Assembly: GCF_003129965.1 (NCBI RefSeq)
Contig: NZ_NRCJ01000010.1
Coordinates: 18,408 to 82,407, forward strand
Origin: Aggregatibacter kilianii
GTDB taxonomy: Bacteria > Pseudomonadota > Gammaproteobacteria > Enterobacterales > Pasteurellaceae
Direction of reading: 5' to 3'
Length of the DNA stretch: 64,000 bases
Both the position numbers and the translations under genes were made by a program. Under the pieces are notes generated by a model. The model did not search any database and was not told the origin of the DNA. It worked only from the letters and a program-made list of their open reading frames with translations. This document shows, in pieces, positions 29,835-40,491 of the stretch (its first letter is position 1; each line of letters starts with the position of its first letter).

Positions 29835-29846
29835 TGAACAGGTGGA

Positions 29847-30626
29847 TTAATAAAGGGTAGCGAGAATGATTTGTTCCGGATCCACGGAGAGCCAAACTTG
29901 TTGCTCGGGTTCAATATGTTGTTCCTTGGTAAGCGTGGCGCAGAATTCAATGTCAGAATCTTCTAAAACCAAAATCGCTTCTCCTGCGTCCCCTTTATCA
30001 ATGATGGATTTTACTGTTGCGCGGAATTGATTCGGCAGATTTTTTGCCTGTTTGGTGCGAAGTTTGACCCAAGGTGCCTTAAACATCAGCATCACTTCTT
30101 TGTCGGATTCAAGTTTTAAACGTACCGCACTTTTTTCTGTAATGGAAACGCTTAAAGGCTTGGCAAAGCCGTCTAAAGCAATATCGACAAAACAGTGGAC
30201 GTCTTCAAAGCGTAGGGATTGTACTTTGCCGAAAAATTGATTACGGGCGCTACTTTGCAGAGAAAAACGTGCGGTAGCGGAAAGTAGGCTGTTGAGCGGG
30301 ACTTTTTCGTCTTTCAAAATGCTAAATGCTTTTTCTTGAGTTTGTTCAAGTAAATCATAGAGTTGTAATAAGCGTTGTGCATAAACGGTAAGTGCCGTAC
30401 CGCCACCGTTTCTGCCGCCGATATTACGTTCCAGTAGCGGTTTTGGGCTGATTTTATTCATGGCTTCAAGATGATCCCAAGCACTTTTGTAGCTGACTTT
30501 GGCATTTTTCGCCGCTTGGTTAATGGAGCCGCATTTTTCAATTTCCTTGAGTAAACGGATACGCTTAGGATCAGCGAAGAGTTGTTGTTTTAATTTGATG
30601 GTGAGTAAAATTTCAGTGCCCCGCAT
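29847..30626 (-). CDS. modE: Molybdate-responsive regulator ModE
   Basis: A 259-residue regulator: LysR-like winged HTH (SINQAAKNAKVSYKSAWDHLEAMN, residues ~32-56), then two TOBE/Mop molybdate-binding domains (SARNQFFGKVQSL... and AIL-type second repeat). It represses modABC when molybdate is bound. Divergent from modA, 230 bases apart. Confidence 0.95.
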   Translation of the reverse strand: MRGTEILLTIKLKQQLFADPKRIRLLKEIEKCGSINQAAKNAKVSYKSAWDHLEAMNKISPKPLLERNIGGRNGGGTALTVYAQRLLQLYDLLEQTQEKAFSILKDEKVPLNSLLSATARFSLQSSARNQFFGKVQSLRFEDVHCFVDIALDGFAKPLSVSITEKSAVRLKLESDKEVMLMFKAPWVKLRTKQAKNLPNQFRATVKSIIDKGDAGEAILVLEDSDIEFCATLTKEQHIEPEQQVWLSVDPEQIILATLY

Positions 30627-30794
30627 ACGGTTTCCCCCTCAAGATTTTTCATAAATGCTACGCGATTGTCGCGTGGCGAATCGGTTGCACATCATACTAT
30701 ATTTTAAGCGCAATAAGAATGTTTCCTAACCATATCGGCGTATTATTCAAAATAGGCTTTCATTTTGGTGAAAACGCATTTTTATATTGATTTT

Positions 30795-30828
30795 ATTCGT
30801 TGTATAATTCGTGCGATATATAATTTAT
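30795..30828. promoter_or_regulatory. Candidate ModE operator / modA promoter
   Basis: CGTTGTATAATTCG followed by GCGATATATAAT resembles the ModE site CGTTATAT-N-ACATAACG with an imperfect right half, and includes a TATAAT that could be the modA -10. It is placed about 30-60 bases ahead of modA. Partial match only. Confidence 0.4.
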
Positions 30829-30856
30829 TAACCAACCAAAAAATGGAGTTTTTATC

Positions 30857-31621
30857 ATGCGTAATTATTCAAAAATTGCTACCGGTTTAGCTGCCGTCTG
30901 TTTTGCTTTTTCTCTTTCTGCGCAAGCGAAAATCACTGTGTTCGCCGCCGCCTCCATGACGGATTCTTTAAAACAAGTTGCTGCAAATTATTCAAAAGTT
31001 AATCCGAAAGAAGAAATCGTTTTTTCTTTTGCCTCTTCTTCCACGTTAGCCAAACAAATTGAAGAAGGCGCACCGGCCGACTTATTTATTTCCGCCAGCA
31101 CCAAATGGATGAAATACCTTTCCGATAAAGAGTTAACCGTTAAAGACAGTGAAAAATTATTGGTCGGTAACGAGTTGGTGTTAATTTCACAAAAAGACAA
31201 TAAATTAGAAAACGTAGATATTGCCAAAGGTGAATGGATCAACCAATTAAAAGATACCTATTTATCCGTGGGTGACCCGGCGCACGTTCCGGCAGGTCAA
31301 TATGCGGAAGAAGCGCTAACTAAATTAAATTTATGGGATAAAGTGAAAGATAAATTAGCCCGTGCGAAAGATGTACGCGGTGCCTTGGCATTGGTTGAAC
31401 GGGGAGAAGCGCCGCTGGGCATTGTGTATGCCACCGATGCGAAAGTGAGCAAAGACGTGAAAACTATCGGTGTTTTCCCACAAAATTCTTACAAACCTGC
31501 CGATTATCCGGTGGCGATCTTAAAAGATCATAATAACGCAGAAACACAATCCTTCTTGAAATATTTGGAATCGCCTGAAGCGAAAAAAGTCTTTGTGGAT
31601 TATGGTTTCTCGGTAAAATAG
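30857..31621 (+). CDS. modA: Molybdate-binding protein ModA
   Basis: A 254-residue periplasmic binding protein with signal peptide (ending LSAQAK). FAAASMTDSLKQVAANY and SFASSSTLAKQIEEGAPADLFISAS are the oxyanion-binding segments of ModA; the conserved VGDPAHVPAGQYA segment follows. Delivers molybdate to ModBC. Confidence 0.96.
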   Translation: MRNYSKIATGLAAVCFAFSLSAQAKITVFAAASMTDSLKQVAANYSKVNPKEEIVFSFASSSTLAKQIEEGAPADLFISASTKWMKYLSDKELTVKDSEKLLVGNELVLISQKDNKLENVDIAKGEWINQLKDTYLSVGDPAHVPAGQYAEEALTKLNLWDKVKDKLARAKDVRGALALVERGEAPLGIVYATDAKVSKDVKTIGVFPQNSYKPADYPVAILKDHNNAETQSFLKYLESPEAKKVFVDYGFSVK

Positions 31622-31641
31622 CCGAATGCAATTGACTCGTT

Positions 31642-31665
31642 AAGCGTAGCCTTTGTGCTACGCTT
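31642..31665 (+). terminator. Intercistronic hairpin between modA and modB
   Basis: AAGCGTAGC pairs with GCTACGCTT (31642-31650/31657-31665) followed by TATTTAT. It probably acts as a partial terminator or RNA-stabilising stem, allowing more ModA than ModBC. Confidence 0.6.
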
Positions 31666-31688
31666 TATTTATATAGGGAATTGGAATT

Positions 31689-32417
31689 TTGCTTACACAG
31701 TTTCTGACCTTATTGGGTTTGAGCCCATTGGAAATTGATGCTATTCGACTGAGTTTAGAGGTGTCCGTTAGCGCTATGGTGTGGAGCCTACCGTTTGCCA
31801 TATTAACGGCTTGGGTGTTGGCGCGTAAGGATTTCTATGGGAAATCCATTGTCGGCGGGATTATTCATTTACCGTTGGTGTTGCCGCCGGTAGTGATCGG
31901 TTATCTCTTGCTTGTGGCAATGGGGCGCAACGGTTTTATCGGCAAATATCTATACCAATGGTTCGGGCTAACTTTCGGTTTCAATTGGCGAGGTGCGGTA
32001 CTCGCCGCTGCTGTGGTAGCATTTCCGTTGGTGGTGCGGGCAATTCGCCTTTCGCTGGAAAGTATCGATGTAAAACTGGAACAAGCCGCCAGAACCTTGG
32101 GAGCATCCGCTTGGCGGGTGTTTTTTACCATCACCTTGCCGTTATCCTTGCCGGGTATTCTTGCCGGCATCGTGTTGGGTTTTGCACGTTCTCTAGGGGA
32201 ATTCGGCGCAACCATCACTTTCGTTTCCAATATTGCCGGTGAAACGCAAACCATTCCACTGGCAATGTATTCCTTTATTCAAACGCCCGGCGCGGAAGAA
32301 CAGGCGGCTAGGCTATGTATTTTTGCCGTGATGCTGTCTTTGATTTCTCTCTTGTTATCGGAATGGCTGGCAAAACGTATGCAGAAAAAGTTAGGACAAA
32401 GCGATGCTGTACATTGA
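31689..32417 (+). CDS. modB: Molybdate ABC transporter permease ModB
   Basis: A 242-residue inner-membrane permease, start codon TTG preceded by AGGGAATTGGA. The EAA-loop segment [27 protein letters not shown] and the [15 protein letters not shown] block are typical of ModB. About five to six helices. Its end overlaps modC by 14 bases. Confidence 0.94.
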   Translation: MLTQFLTLLGLSPLEIDAIRLSLEVSVSAMVWSLPFAILTAWVLARKDFYGKSIVGGIIHLPLVLPPVVIGYLLLVAMGRNGFIGKYLYQWFGLTFGFNWRGAVLAAAVVAFPLVVRAIRLSLESIDVKLEQAARTLGASAWRVFFTITLPLSLPGILAGIVLGFARSLGEFGATITFVSNIAGETQTIPLAMYSFIQTPGAEEQAARLCIFAVMLSLISLLLSEWLAKRMQKKLGQSDAVH

Positions 32418-33465
32418 TGTAAAAAAACAATTAGGCAATTTATCTCTGCAAGCCAAGTTAAACATTCCGGCGCAAGGTGTGACCGCACTTTTCGGCTTAT
32501 CCGGTTCGGGAAAATCTTCCTTGATTAATCTGGTAAGCGGTTTGATTACACCCGATGAAGGAGTGATTGCGTTAAATGATCGCGTGTTATTTGAATCGGA
32601 GGAAGATCTTTGCGTGCCGGCTTATCGACGCAATATGGGGTATGTTTTTCAGGATGCGCGTTTGTTTCCTCATTATACGGTAAAAGGCAATTTGCGTTAT
32701 GGCATGAAAAATACCAGCAAGGCGGAATTTGATTATATTGTGGAATTGTTGGGCATCGGACATCTGTTAAAACGCTACCCGATCACCTTATCCGGTGGCG
32801 AAAAACAGCGTGTGGCGATCGGACGTGCGCTTTTGACGGATCCGGAGATTTTATTGATGGACGAACCGCTTTCCGCGCTGGATTTACCGCGTAAACGGGA
32901 ACTGCTGAATTACCTGGAACGCCTGTCCAAAGAAATTAACATTCCGATTTTATATGTCACTCATAGTTTGGATGAATTACTGCGCTTGGCGGAGCGGGTA
33001 GTGCTACTCAATAACGGCAAAGTCGAGGCTTATGATGTCTTGGAAAATATTTGGGAAAGCCCGTTGTTTCTTCCTTGGAAGCAGGAAAATGAGCAAAGTG
33101 CGGTGCTTTCTCTGCCTGTTTTTTTGCATAATCCGTCTTATAAAATGACCGCACTTTCCATTGGCAATCAACAAATCTGGATTCATGAAGTGGAGGCGCA
33201 GCTAAATGAAAAAGTGCGAATTTGTATTCACAGCTCTGATGTTTCCATTACGTTAAATAAAGCGGAAAAATCCAGTATTCGTAATATCCTTTACGGGCGC
33301 ATTGTGAAGGTGCAGGAATTTGAGAGCCGTGTTGATTTGAAGTTGGATATTGCGGGCAAGCACATTTGGGCGAGCATCAGCAAATGGTCATTTTACGACT
33401 TAGGCTTGCAACTGGGCCAGTTGGTTTATGCGCAAATTAAAGCCATTTCCGTGATGTCGGCATAG
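32404..33465 (+). CDS. modC: Molybdate ABC transporter ATPase ModC
   Basis: A 353-residue ATPase: Walker [10 protein letters not shown] near residue 31, signature LSGGEKQR, Walker [13 protein letters not shown], switch His in YVTHSLDE. The last ~65 residues form the TOBE/Mop domain ([18 protein letters not shown]) that binds molybdate. Two USSs (33096, 33149) lie inside the gene. Confidence 0.95.
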   Translation: MLYIDVKKQLGNLSLQAKLNIPAQGVTALFGLSGSGKSSLINLVSGLITPDEGVIALNDRVLFESEEDLCVPAYRRNMGYVFQDARLFPHYTVKGNLRYGMKNTSKAEFDYIVELLGIGHLLKRYPITLSGGEKQRVAIGRALLTDPEILLMDEPLSALDLPRKRELLNYLERLSKEINIPILYVTHSLDELLRLAERVVLLNNGKVEAYDVLENIWESPLFLPWKQENEQSAVLSLPVFLHNPSYKMTALSIGNQQIWIHEVEAQLNEKVRICIHSSDVSITLNKAEKSSIRNILYGRIVKVQEFESRVDLKLDIAGKHIWASISKWSFYDLGLQLGQLVYAQIKAISVMSA

Positions 33466-33482
33466 CGAATTTCCCCCATATA

Positions 33483-33509
33483 AAAACAGCACCTTTGAGG
33501 TGCTGTTTT
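33483..33509 (+). terminator. Terminator of modABC
   Basis: AAAACAGCACC pairs with GGTGCTGTTTT around TTTGA. Confidence 0.85.
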
Positions 33510-33523
33510 GTTTGGTTTCCATT

Positions 33524-33569
33524 AAAGTGCGGTCATTTTTAAAAACGTTTTTCAAATCTACCGCACTTT
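33524..33569 (-). terminator. Inverted USS pair downstream of fdnI
   Basis: AAAGTGCGGT and its complement (33524-33533/33560-33569) surround a palindromic AAAAACGTTTTT. It lies a few bases past the fdnI stop. Confidence 0.7.
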
Positions 33570-33573
33570 TTGA

Positions 33574-34287
33574 CTAGCTGAATTGCTTAAAGACGGCTTT
33601 GGTCGGTTCGCCTTTTTCTTCCCGTTCAACGTCTTTTTCAAGCTCAGGAAGCACTTCTTCACGATACCATTTCGGGTGGTGTTTTTTCGCCCAACGTACG
33701 GTTACCCAACCCTCTACGATCCCTCTAATAGAGCCTTTCACCCAGAACGCCATATAGATATGCACCAGAATACCTGTGAACAACATAAAGGCGCAGGCGG
33801 AGTGCAACAAGATAGCGATGCGCAACACAGGGATAGAGAAGTGATGCGAGAAGTATTGGCGCCACATAATGATGCCGGAGCCCATTAAGGTAAACATGGC
33901 GAGGATCAATGTCCAGAACAACATTTTTTGACCCAGGTTATATTTACCGTTATCGGCAACAGCGTGTTCATTGCCTTTCAAGACTTCAAGAATGCCTTTC
34001 ATCCAACGAATGTCGTTTTTCTCCGGAATATTATGATGCCAATACAGTGAACATAAGAACACAAAGGCAATAAACATCAAAATACCGGTGAACGGGTGAA
34101 TGGCTCGGGCAAGTTGCGGCGTACCGAGAATTTCCGTCAACCATGCGAAATCGGGGAAGAAGAATGCCACCCCGGTAAACATGGTCAAGAAGAAACTGAT
34201 CACCAAGAACCAGTGACTCAGACGCGCAGGAATTCGATGGCGAATGATACGGGTATCATTGGTAATTTCAAGTTTACCTTTACTCAT
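33574..34287 (-). CDS. fdnI: Formate dehydrogenase cytochrome b556 subunit
   Basis: A 237-residue four-helix cytochrome b (FdnI/FdoI family) that anchors formate dehydrogenase and passes electrons to quinone. Haem-ligand histidines sit in [24 protein letters not shown] and [21 protein letters not shown]. Start ATG 34287 overlaps the fdnH stop by 8 bases and has GGAGGC ahead; a longer frame from 34344 lies inside fdnH. Confidence 0.93.
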   Translation of the reverse strand: MSKGKLEITNDTRIIRHRIPARLSHWFLVISFFLTMFTGVAFFFPDFAWLTEILGTPQLARAIHPFTGILMFIAFVFLCSLYWHHNIPEKNDIRWMKGILEVLKGNEHAVADNGKYNLGQKMLFWTLILAMFTLMGSGIIMWRQYFSHHFSIPVLRIAILLHSACAFMLFTGILVHIYMAFWVKGSIRGIVEGWVTVRWAKKHHPKWYREEVLPELEKDVEREEKGEPTKAVFKQFS

Positions 34288-35212
34288 CTTTTTTGCCTCC
34301 GCGTTTGTCTTCATCTTCAAATTTTTCGTGATGATCTTCCACATCTTCTTCTGTGTTTGGACCTACTACGAGGTAGTGCCCGATTTCAGCAAGCGCCAAA
34401 CCGCCCATGGCAACTGCTGCGACCGGTTTCAGAATATCTTTCCATAAGGTAATGGTCGGATCGATTTGTGGATCTTTTGGAAGCCCGTTATACAATTCCG
34501 GTTTGTCGGCGTGATGCAATACATACATAACATGGGTGCCACCGACGCCTTCCGGATCATAAAGACCGGCATTTTCGTAGCCACGGGATTTTAAGTCGGC
34601 GATACGCTGTTCCGCATAAACTTTCATTTCTTCCTTAGAGCCGAAACGAATCGCACCGGTCGGGCAAGTTTTGACGCATGCTGGTTCTTGTCCTACGGAA
34701 ACGCGATCCACGCAAAGTGTGCATTTATATACACGGTTGTCTTCCGGATTCATCCGCGGAATATTAAACGGACAGCCTGCGATACAGTAACCGCAGCCGA
34801 TACATTTGTCTGACTGGAAGTCAACAATACCGTTGGCGTACTGGATGATTGCGCCCGGAGAAGGGCAGGCTTTCAAACAGCCGGGCTCGGTACAGTGCAT
34901 ACAACCGTCTTTGCGGATTAACCACTCTAAACGATCATTTTCTTCCACTTCGTTGAAGCGCATGACCGTCCAGGCTTTTGCATTCAGATCCACCGGGTTA
35001 TCGTAAATACCTACGCATTGCGCATTGACGTCGGAGCGGATGTCATTCCACTCCGAACAGCCCACTTGACAGGCTTTACAACCGATACAGGTGGTGACAT
35101 CAATAAGTTTGGCTACTTCAACTTTGTGATCTCGCGCATGCGGTGCAGGGGTTAATCCTGACGTTGCAGAGATCTTGATAATATCTTGCGTTTGTACATC
35201 CATTGCTCTCAT
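34280..35212 (-). CDS. fdnH: Formate dehydrogenase iron-sulfur subunit
   Basis: A 310-residue beta subunit with four ferredoxin-type [4Fe-4S] motifs: [42 protein letters not shown] and CTLCVDRV...[10 protein letters not shown]-terminal membrane helix (around [17 protein letters not shown]) anchors it at the periplasmic face. ATG 35212 is one base after the fdnG stop with GGAGG nine bases ahead. The tail is highly charged. Confidence 0.94.
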   Translation of the reverse strand: MRAMDVQTQDIIKISATSGLTPAPHARDHKVEVAKLIDVTTCIGCKACQVGCSEWNDIRSDVNAQCVGIYDNPVDLNAKAWTVMRFNEVEENDRLEWLIRKDGCMHCTEPGCLKACPSPGAIIQYANGIVDFQSDKCIGCGYCIAGCPFNIPRMNPEDNRVYKCTLCVDRVSVGQEPACVKTCPTGAIRFGSKEEMKVYAEQRIADLKSRGYENAGLYDPEGVGGTHVMYVLHHADKPELYNGLPKDPQIDPTITLWKDILKPVAAVAMGGLALAEIGHYLVVGPNTEEDVEDHHEKFEDEDKRGGKKDE

Positions 35213-35213
35213 A

Positions 35214-38200
35214 TTATGCAGCCTCCGCTATTTTTTCGATATTCACTAAGAAAGTTTTATATTCCGGGGTTTGTGTTACCGATTCCCCCCAGGATGGCGT
35301 TAAGGTATTGGTTGCGAAACCTCGATTGCCCTTGCCATTTAATGCTTTCATGTTCCAGTGAATCGGAATGCCTACATGGTGTACAGTTTGTCCGTTTACT
35401 TCTAAGGCTTTTAAGCGTTTCGTAACCACCGCTACAGCTTTAATGTAGCCGCGTTTTGAGGTAATGCGAACCATATCGCCTTTTTGGATGCCTTTTTCTT
35501 CCGCCAGTTTTTCACCGATTTCCACAAATTGCTGTGGTTGTGCAATGATGTTAATGGCAGATTGTGCAGTCCAACTGTGGAAGTGTTCGGTTAAACGGTA
35601 GGTTGTCGCCACAAACGGATATTCTTTATTTGAGCCGATAAATTCACGATCTTCTTTGTAAATACGCACAGTTGGATCCGATACCACATTCGGATGGAGT
35701 GGGTTAGTATCAATCGGACTTTCAATCGGTTCGTAATGTTCCGGGAATGGACCGCTGTTAATACGATCTGTTGCAAACAAACGACCTACACCCTCGGCAG
35801 ACATCATAAATGGACCGGTGTCGGAACCCGGCGGTTGTGTGCCGTAGTCGGCAATATCAAACCAGTTCCAGTTCTTACCGTTCCATTTGATTAATTGACG
35901 GTGTTTATCCCAAGGATTACCGTTAATGTCTAAAGAAGCTCGGCTATAAAGCACACGGCGGTTAGCCGGCCATGCAAAGCCCCAGCCTAAAGTGCAACCT
36001 AAACCGGATGGATCGGAGTTATCGCGATTTTCCGTTTGGTTACCTTTTTCCGTCCATTGACCGACATAAAGCCAGTTTCCGGAGGTTGTTGTACCATCAT
36101 CACGTAAGTGCGCAAAGCCGTTAAGTAGCTGACCTTTTTTATACATCAGGTTGCCATTGGCATCGTAGAGATCTTCCAAGGCATAACCGTTTAATTCTTT
36201 CGCTAATTCCGCCGGAGACGGGGAATGCGGAATGTCGTAGTTCCATGTCATGGCTTCAAAGGAGTCAATACCGCGACCGCCTTCTTTCATGTAAAGTTCA
36301 TGCATTTCTTCACGAATCATGGAGAAAATGTCCGCATCCGGTAATGCTTCACCCGGCTGGTCACAGGATTTTTGGTGCCATTGCGCCCAACGACCAGAGT
36401 TGGCGATAGAGCCGTCTTCTTCTGCGAAACAGGTGGTTGGCAAGCGGAATACTTCCGTTTGAATTTTTGAAGAATCAACATCGTTAGATTCGCCGAAGTT
36501 TCTCCAGAATTCGGAACTTTCGGTTTGTAACGGATCCAATACAATTAAGTATTTCAGTTTACTCATGCCGGCAACGGTTTTGTTTTTATTCGGCAACGAG
36601 TTCAATACGTTGAAACCTTGTAAAATCCAACCGTGCATTTCACCGTCATGCATCATTTTTACATGGGTAATCGGGTCATATACGCGATCCACTTTCGGCA
36701 GATAATCAAAGCCCCAACCATTTTCTTTAGTCGCTTTATCACCATAGAAGGTTTTCATCATACTGATGAAGAATTTCGGTGTATTGCGATAGTAGTTAAT
36801 TTGATTCGGCACGATATCTTTCGGCGTAATCGCATTAATAAACTGATCAAATGAGCTTTCTTTTTCGGTCGGTAAACGCATATAACCCGGCAACATGGTT
36901 GGTAGTAAACCCATGTCGGTTGTGCCTTGTACGTTGGAGTGACCCCGCAACGCATTGATACCCCCACCCGGCATACCGATGTTGCCCAGTAACAACTGGA
37001 TCATCGCCATTGAACGAATATTTTGCGTACCGATTGTGTGTTCGGTAAAGCCTAACGCATATAAGTGCGTCATGGTTTTATTTGGAGCAGACGTTTTACC
37101 GATTTCTTCGCAGATTTGTAAGAATAGTTTTTGTTTTACACCGGTAATATTTTCAACAACTTCAGGTGTATAACGGGCAACGTGTTCTTTCAATACATTA
37201 ATCACACAGCGTGGATCCTGTAATGTCATGTCACGTTTCGGATGTCCGCTTTCATCAAACTGGTAGTTCCAGGTTGATTTGTCATAGTTGCCTTTTTCTT
37301 CATTAAATCCGGAGAACAAGCCGTCTTCAAACTTGTAACCTTCGTTTACCAAATAAGAAGCATTAGTATAGTGTTTTACATATTCGTGTTGAATTTGGTT
37401 GGTTTCCAATAAGTAACGAATCACACCCATTAAAAATGCAATGTCCGTACCGGAACGAAGTGGCGCGTGTAGGTCGGCAACGGATGCTGTACGATTAAAG
37501 CGCGGATCAACCACAATAATTTTTGCACCGTTTTTCTTCGCTTCAATTGCCCAGCGGAAACCGACAGGATGCGCTTCGGCAGGGTTACCCCCTTGAACAA
37601 GAATAAGATTGGCGTTTTTGATGTCAACCCAGTTGTTTGTCATGGCACCGCGACCAAATGATGGAGCAAGACTTGCTACCGTTGGTCCGTGTCAAGTATT
37701 CGCTTGGTTACATACCGGCAACATCCCTAACATGCGAATCCATTTCTGGGTTAACAGTGCGGCTTCATTACTGATTGCTGATGCCGTCATAATCCCTGTG
37801 GTGGTCCAACGATTTACAATGTTACCTGCTTCATTTTTCTCTACAAAATTGGCGTCGCGGTCATCTTTCATCAGGCGGGCAATGCGTTTAATCGCATCGT
37901 GCCAGGATATGCGCTCCCACTTGTCGGAGCCCGGCGCTCGATATTGCGGATATAAAGCGCGACTTTCGCTGTTGACGAAATCCAGTGCGCCGGCGCCTTT
38001 AGGGCACAACGCCCCACGGCTAATCGGATGATCCGGGTCACCTTCAATGTGGAATAATTTAGAACGGGTATTGGTAGCGGTATGACTACTTAATGTATTG
38101 GATGGTGTACCTGTGCTGTACATCAACATACCGCAGCTTACGGCGCAGTATGTACAGGTTTGGCGTGATTCTTTGGCACGCAATAGTTTATATTCGCGTG

Positions 38201-38303
38201 GTGCAGCCAAGGCCGTTGATGGCGCAAAGCCCAACATCGCAACGGATGTTCCCGCCATTCCTCCGGCACAGACCTTAAAGAATTTTCTTCTACTGATCTG
38301 CAT
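35214..38303 (-). CDS. fdnG: Formate dehydrogenase catalytic subunit, selenoprotein
   Basis: A 1029-residue molybdopterin enzyme read through an in-frame TGA at 37692-37694 (residue 204, selenocysteine, in NQANT-U-HGPT). The Tat signal SRRKFF begins the protein; CTYCAVSCG binds the first [4Fe-4S] cluster. The C-terminal molydopterin-binding domain ends near [11 protein letters not shown]. Split calling would give two false genes (38324-37692 and 37643-35214). ATG 38303 has GGGGAG ahead. Oxidises formate in the periplasm and feeds electrons through FdnH and FdnI to quinone. Homologous to E. coli FdnG/FdoG; which of the two paralogue names fits is arbitrary. Confidence 0.95.
37663..37694 (-). 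promoter_or_regulatory. Selenocysteine codon and SECIS hairpin of fdnG
   Basis: The UGA is followed after 11 bases by GGTAGCAAGTCTTGCTCC, a stem (AGCAA/TTGCT) with a GUC apical loop. Position and loop resemble the E. coli fdnG/fdhF SECIS bound by SelB. Confidence 0.8.
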
Positions 38304-38539
38304 AAATACTCCCCACATCAACAAAATTTGTTGTTGTTTTCAGTTTGATAGTTTGAAATTCGTCTTGAGTAGATAATTTGATGGTCGTTTTTGTTAAATT
38401 TGTATTAAAATTTAGCGAAACGTTGCTTAGTAGTGATGTAACAATTTAATACATGGCTACCTATCTATTAGCGTTGGCTAGGATACCGATTTTTTCTACG
38501 GAAATCTATAATTAATAATGGCTAGAAGGGGGCAAAATT

Positions 38540-39364
38540 TTGAGCTGGATCACAAAAAAAATAATTTTCTTTATAAAAAAATTAACAAATGAGAAACAAA
38601 ATAAAAACACAATTGTCATCTCCGAGAAACAAGAATCGCTGGCAAAAGAAGTCCCCGTCGCGCTTGTATATAACGATATTTCCCATACAGTGATGATGTG
38701 TTCGCCCCGTGATTTAGAAGATTTTGCCATGGGATTTTCCTTGTCAGAAGGGATTATTGATAAGCCTGGTGATATTTATGGTATTGATATTGAAGAGGTT
38801 TGTAATGGTATTGAAGCCAGAATCGAATTGGCGACCCGTTGTTTTGTTGCGTTGAAAGATCATCGCCGCACGCTAACGGGGAGAACCGGTTGCGGTATTT
38901 GTGGTGCGGAGCAGATCCGGCAGGTTTATAAAAACGTCAAAAAATTAGACCGCACTTTAACCTTTCACGTGGCGCAACTGGACGATTGTTTAGAGCAATT
39001 GCAGAAATCGCAGGAATTAGGCAAACAAACGGGCTCTACGCATGCCGCAGGTTTCTTTTCCGTAGAGGGCAAATTGCTCGCCATTCGGGAAGATGTGGGG
39101 CGTCACGTCGCGCTGGATAAATTACTGGGCTGGCATGCAAAAGCCGACAAACCGCAAGGATTTATCCTTGTTACCAGTCGCGCCAGTTACGAAATGGTGC
39201 AAAAAACCGTGTCCGCCGGCGTGGAAATGTTAGTCGCCATTTCCGCCTCAACCGACTTGGCAGTACAAATGGCGGAGCAATATGATTTAACCCTAATCGG
39301 CTTTGCCAGAGAAGGGCGCGCCACGGTTTACAGCGGCAGGGAGCGTTTACGTATTTGTGATTAA
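38540..39364 (+). CDS. fdhD: Formate dehydrogenase sulfurtransferase FdhD
   Basis: A 274-residue protein that transfers sulfur from IscS to the molybdenum cofactor of formate dehydrogenase. The CxxC of [10 protein letters not shown] is the transfer site, followed by [10 protein letters not shown] and the [15 protein letters not shown] block. Start TTG 38540 is used, preceded by AAGGGGGC. Divergent from fdnG by 236 bases (38304-38539), a region in which I see no firm FNR or NarL site. Confidence 0.93.
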   Translation: MSWITKKIIFFIKKLTNEKQNKNTIVISEKQESLAKEVPVALVYNDISHTVMMCSPRDLEDFAMGFSLSEGIIDKPGDIYGIDIEEVCNGIEARIELATRCFVALKDHRRTLTGRTGCGICGAEQIRQVYKNVKKLDRTLTFHVAQLDDCLEQLQKSQELGKQTGSTHAAGFFSVEGKLLAIREDVGRHVALDKLLGWHAKADKPQGFILVTSRASYEMVQKTVSAGVEMLVAISASTDLAVQMAEQYDLTLIGFAREGRATVYSGRERLRICD

Positions 39365-39422
39365 TTTGTCCTTAGTCTAAAATCGCTTCTATAATTATGA
39401 TATTTATGACGCTTTTCTTTTT

Positions 39423-40421
39423 ATGAATAAAAATAAACGCCCGACCTTACAAGACATCGCCGATTATCTCGGTATTACCAAAATGACCATCAGCCGCTAT
39501 TTGCGCAATCCCGATTCCGTGGCAAATGCCACGCAAACACGCATCGCGGAAGCCATTGAACGTTTTGGTTACATTCCCAATCGGGCGCCGGATATTTTGT
39601 CCAACGCGAAGAGTCTGGCAATCGGCGTGTTGGTGCCATCGCTGACCAACCAAGTGTTCGCCAATGTGATTCGAGGCATTGAACAGATCACCGATAAAGC
39701 GGGCTACCAAACCATGTTGGCGCATTACGGTTATAGCGAAAAAAAGGAAGAACAACGCATTGAAAGCCTGCTGTCCTATAATGTGGACGGCATTATTTTG
39801 TCGGAGAGTCATCATTCCGAAAAAACCAAAAAAATGCTCAACGTGGCGAATATTCCGGTGATTGAAATTATGGATACGACGGAAGTGGGCATTCAACAGG
39901 TCGTCGGCTTTGACAATATTGCGGCGGCACAGGCGATGGTGGAAACGATGATTAATCGCGGGCATCGCAACGTGGTTTATTTTGCCGCCCGTCAGGATAA
40001 ACGCACCCGACTACGCCAGCAGGGCTATGAAAACGCCATGGCAAAGTATCAATTAACATCACACGTTATTGCGACTAAAGACCATTCATCTTTTACCTTG
40101 GGTGGCGAATTATTGCATCAGGCGCTCGCCAAATTCCCGCAACTGGACGGCATTTTTTGTACCAATGATGATATTGCTATCGGCGCTATTTTTGAATGTC
40201 AACGCTTAGGCATAAACGTGCCCGCGCAAATTGCCGTTGCCGGCTTTCACGGGCATGATGTCGGGCAATCCATCACTCCGCAACTTGCTACGGTGATCAC
40301 CCCGCGTTTGGAGATCGGACGAATTGCCGCACAGGAATTACTGGATAGAATCAATGATATGCCCGCACAAAGTTCCATCATCAATTTGGGTTACCAGATT
40401 CATTTGGGCGAAAGTATTTAA
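39423..40421 (+). CDS. gntR: LacI-family gluconate repressor GntR
   Basis: A 332-residue LacI-family regulator with HTH TLQDIADYLGITKMTISRYLR and a full sugar-binding domain (GVLVPSLTNQVFANVIRGI). Its neighbours gntK and gntT and their operators support gluconate as effector; the protein would bind ATGTTACC-type operators and release them with gluconate. Stop lies in the USS-pair terminator. Confidence 0.9.
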   Translation: MNKNKRPTLQDIADYLGITKMTISRYLRNPDSVANATQTRIAEAIERFGYIPNRAPDILSNAKSLAIGVLVPSLTNQVFANVIRGIEQITDKAGYQTMLAHYGYSEKKEEQRIESLLSYNVDGIILSESHHSEKTKKMLNVANIPVIEIMDTTEVGIQQVVGFDNIAAAQAMVETMINRGHRNVVYFAARQDKRTRLRQQGYENAMAKYQLTSHVIATKDHSSFTLGGELLHQALAKFPQLDGIFCTNDDIAIGAIFECQRLGINVPAQIAVAGFHGHDVGQSITPQLATVITPRLEIGRIAAQELLDRINDMPAQSSIINLGYQIHLGESI

Positions 40422-40486
40422 AAGTGCGGTGTTTTTTTTCAAACGTTTTGCAAGCGCAAAAACATCGCCAAAACCCACCGCACTTT
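40421..40486. terminator. Inverted USS pair between gntR and gntK
   Basis: AAAGTGCGGTG and its complement (40421-40431/40476-40486), with an inner stem TTTTGC/GCAAAA. It serves the two convergent genes; the left arm includes the last base of the gntR stop. Confidence 0.75.
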
Positions 40487-40491
40487 TTACT

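Noticed and set aside
35214-37643. Separate 809-residue formate dehydrogenase gene
   Set aside because: It is the part of fdnG after the selenocysteine UGA; the upstream frame to 37692 is the same gene.
38304-38539. FNR or NarL site between fdnG and fdhD
   Set aside because: No TTGAT-N4-ATCAA match found by eye; only single half-sites.
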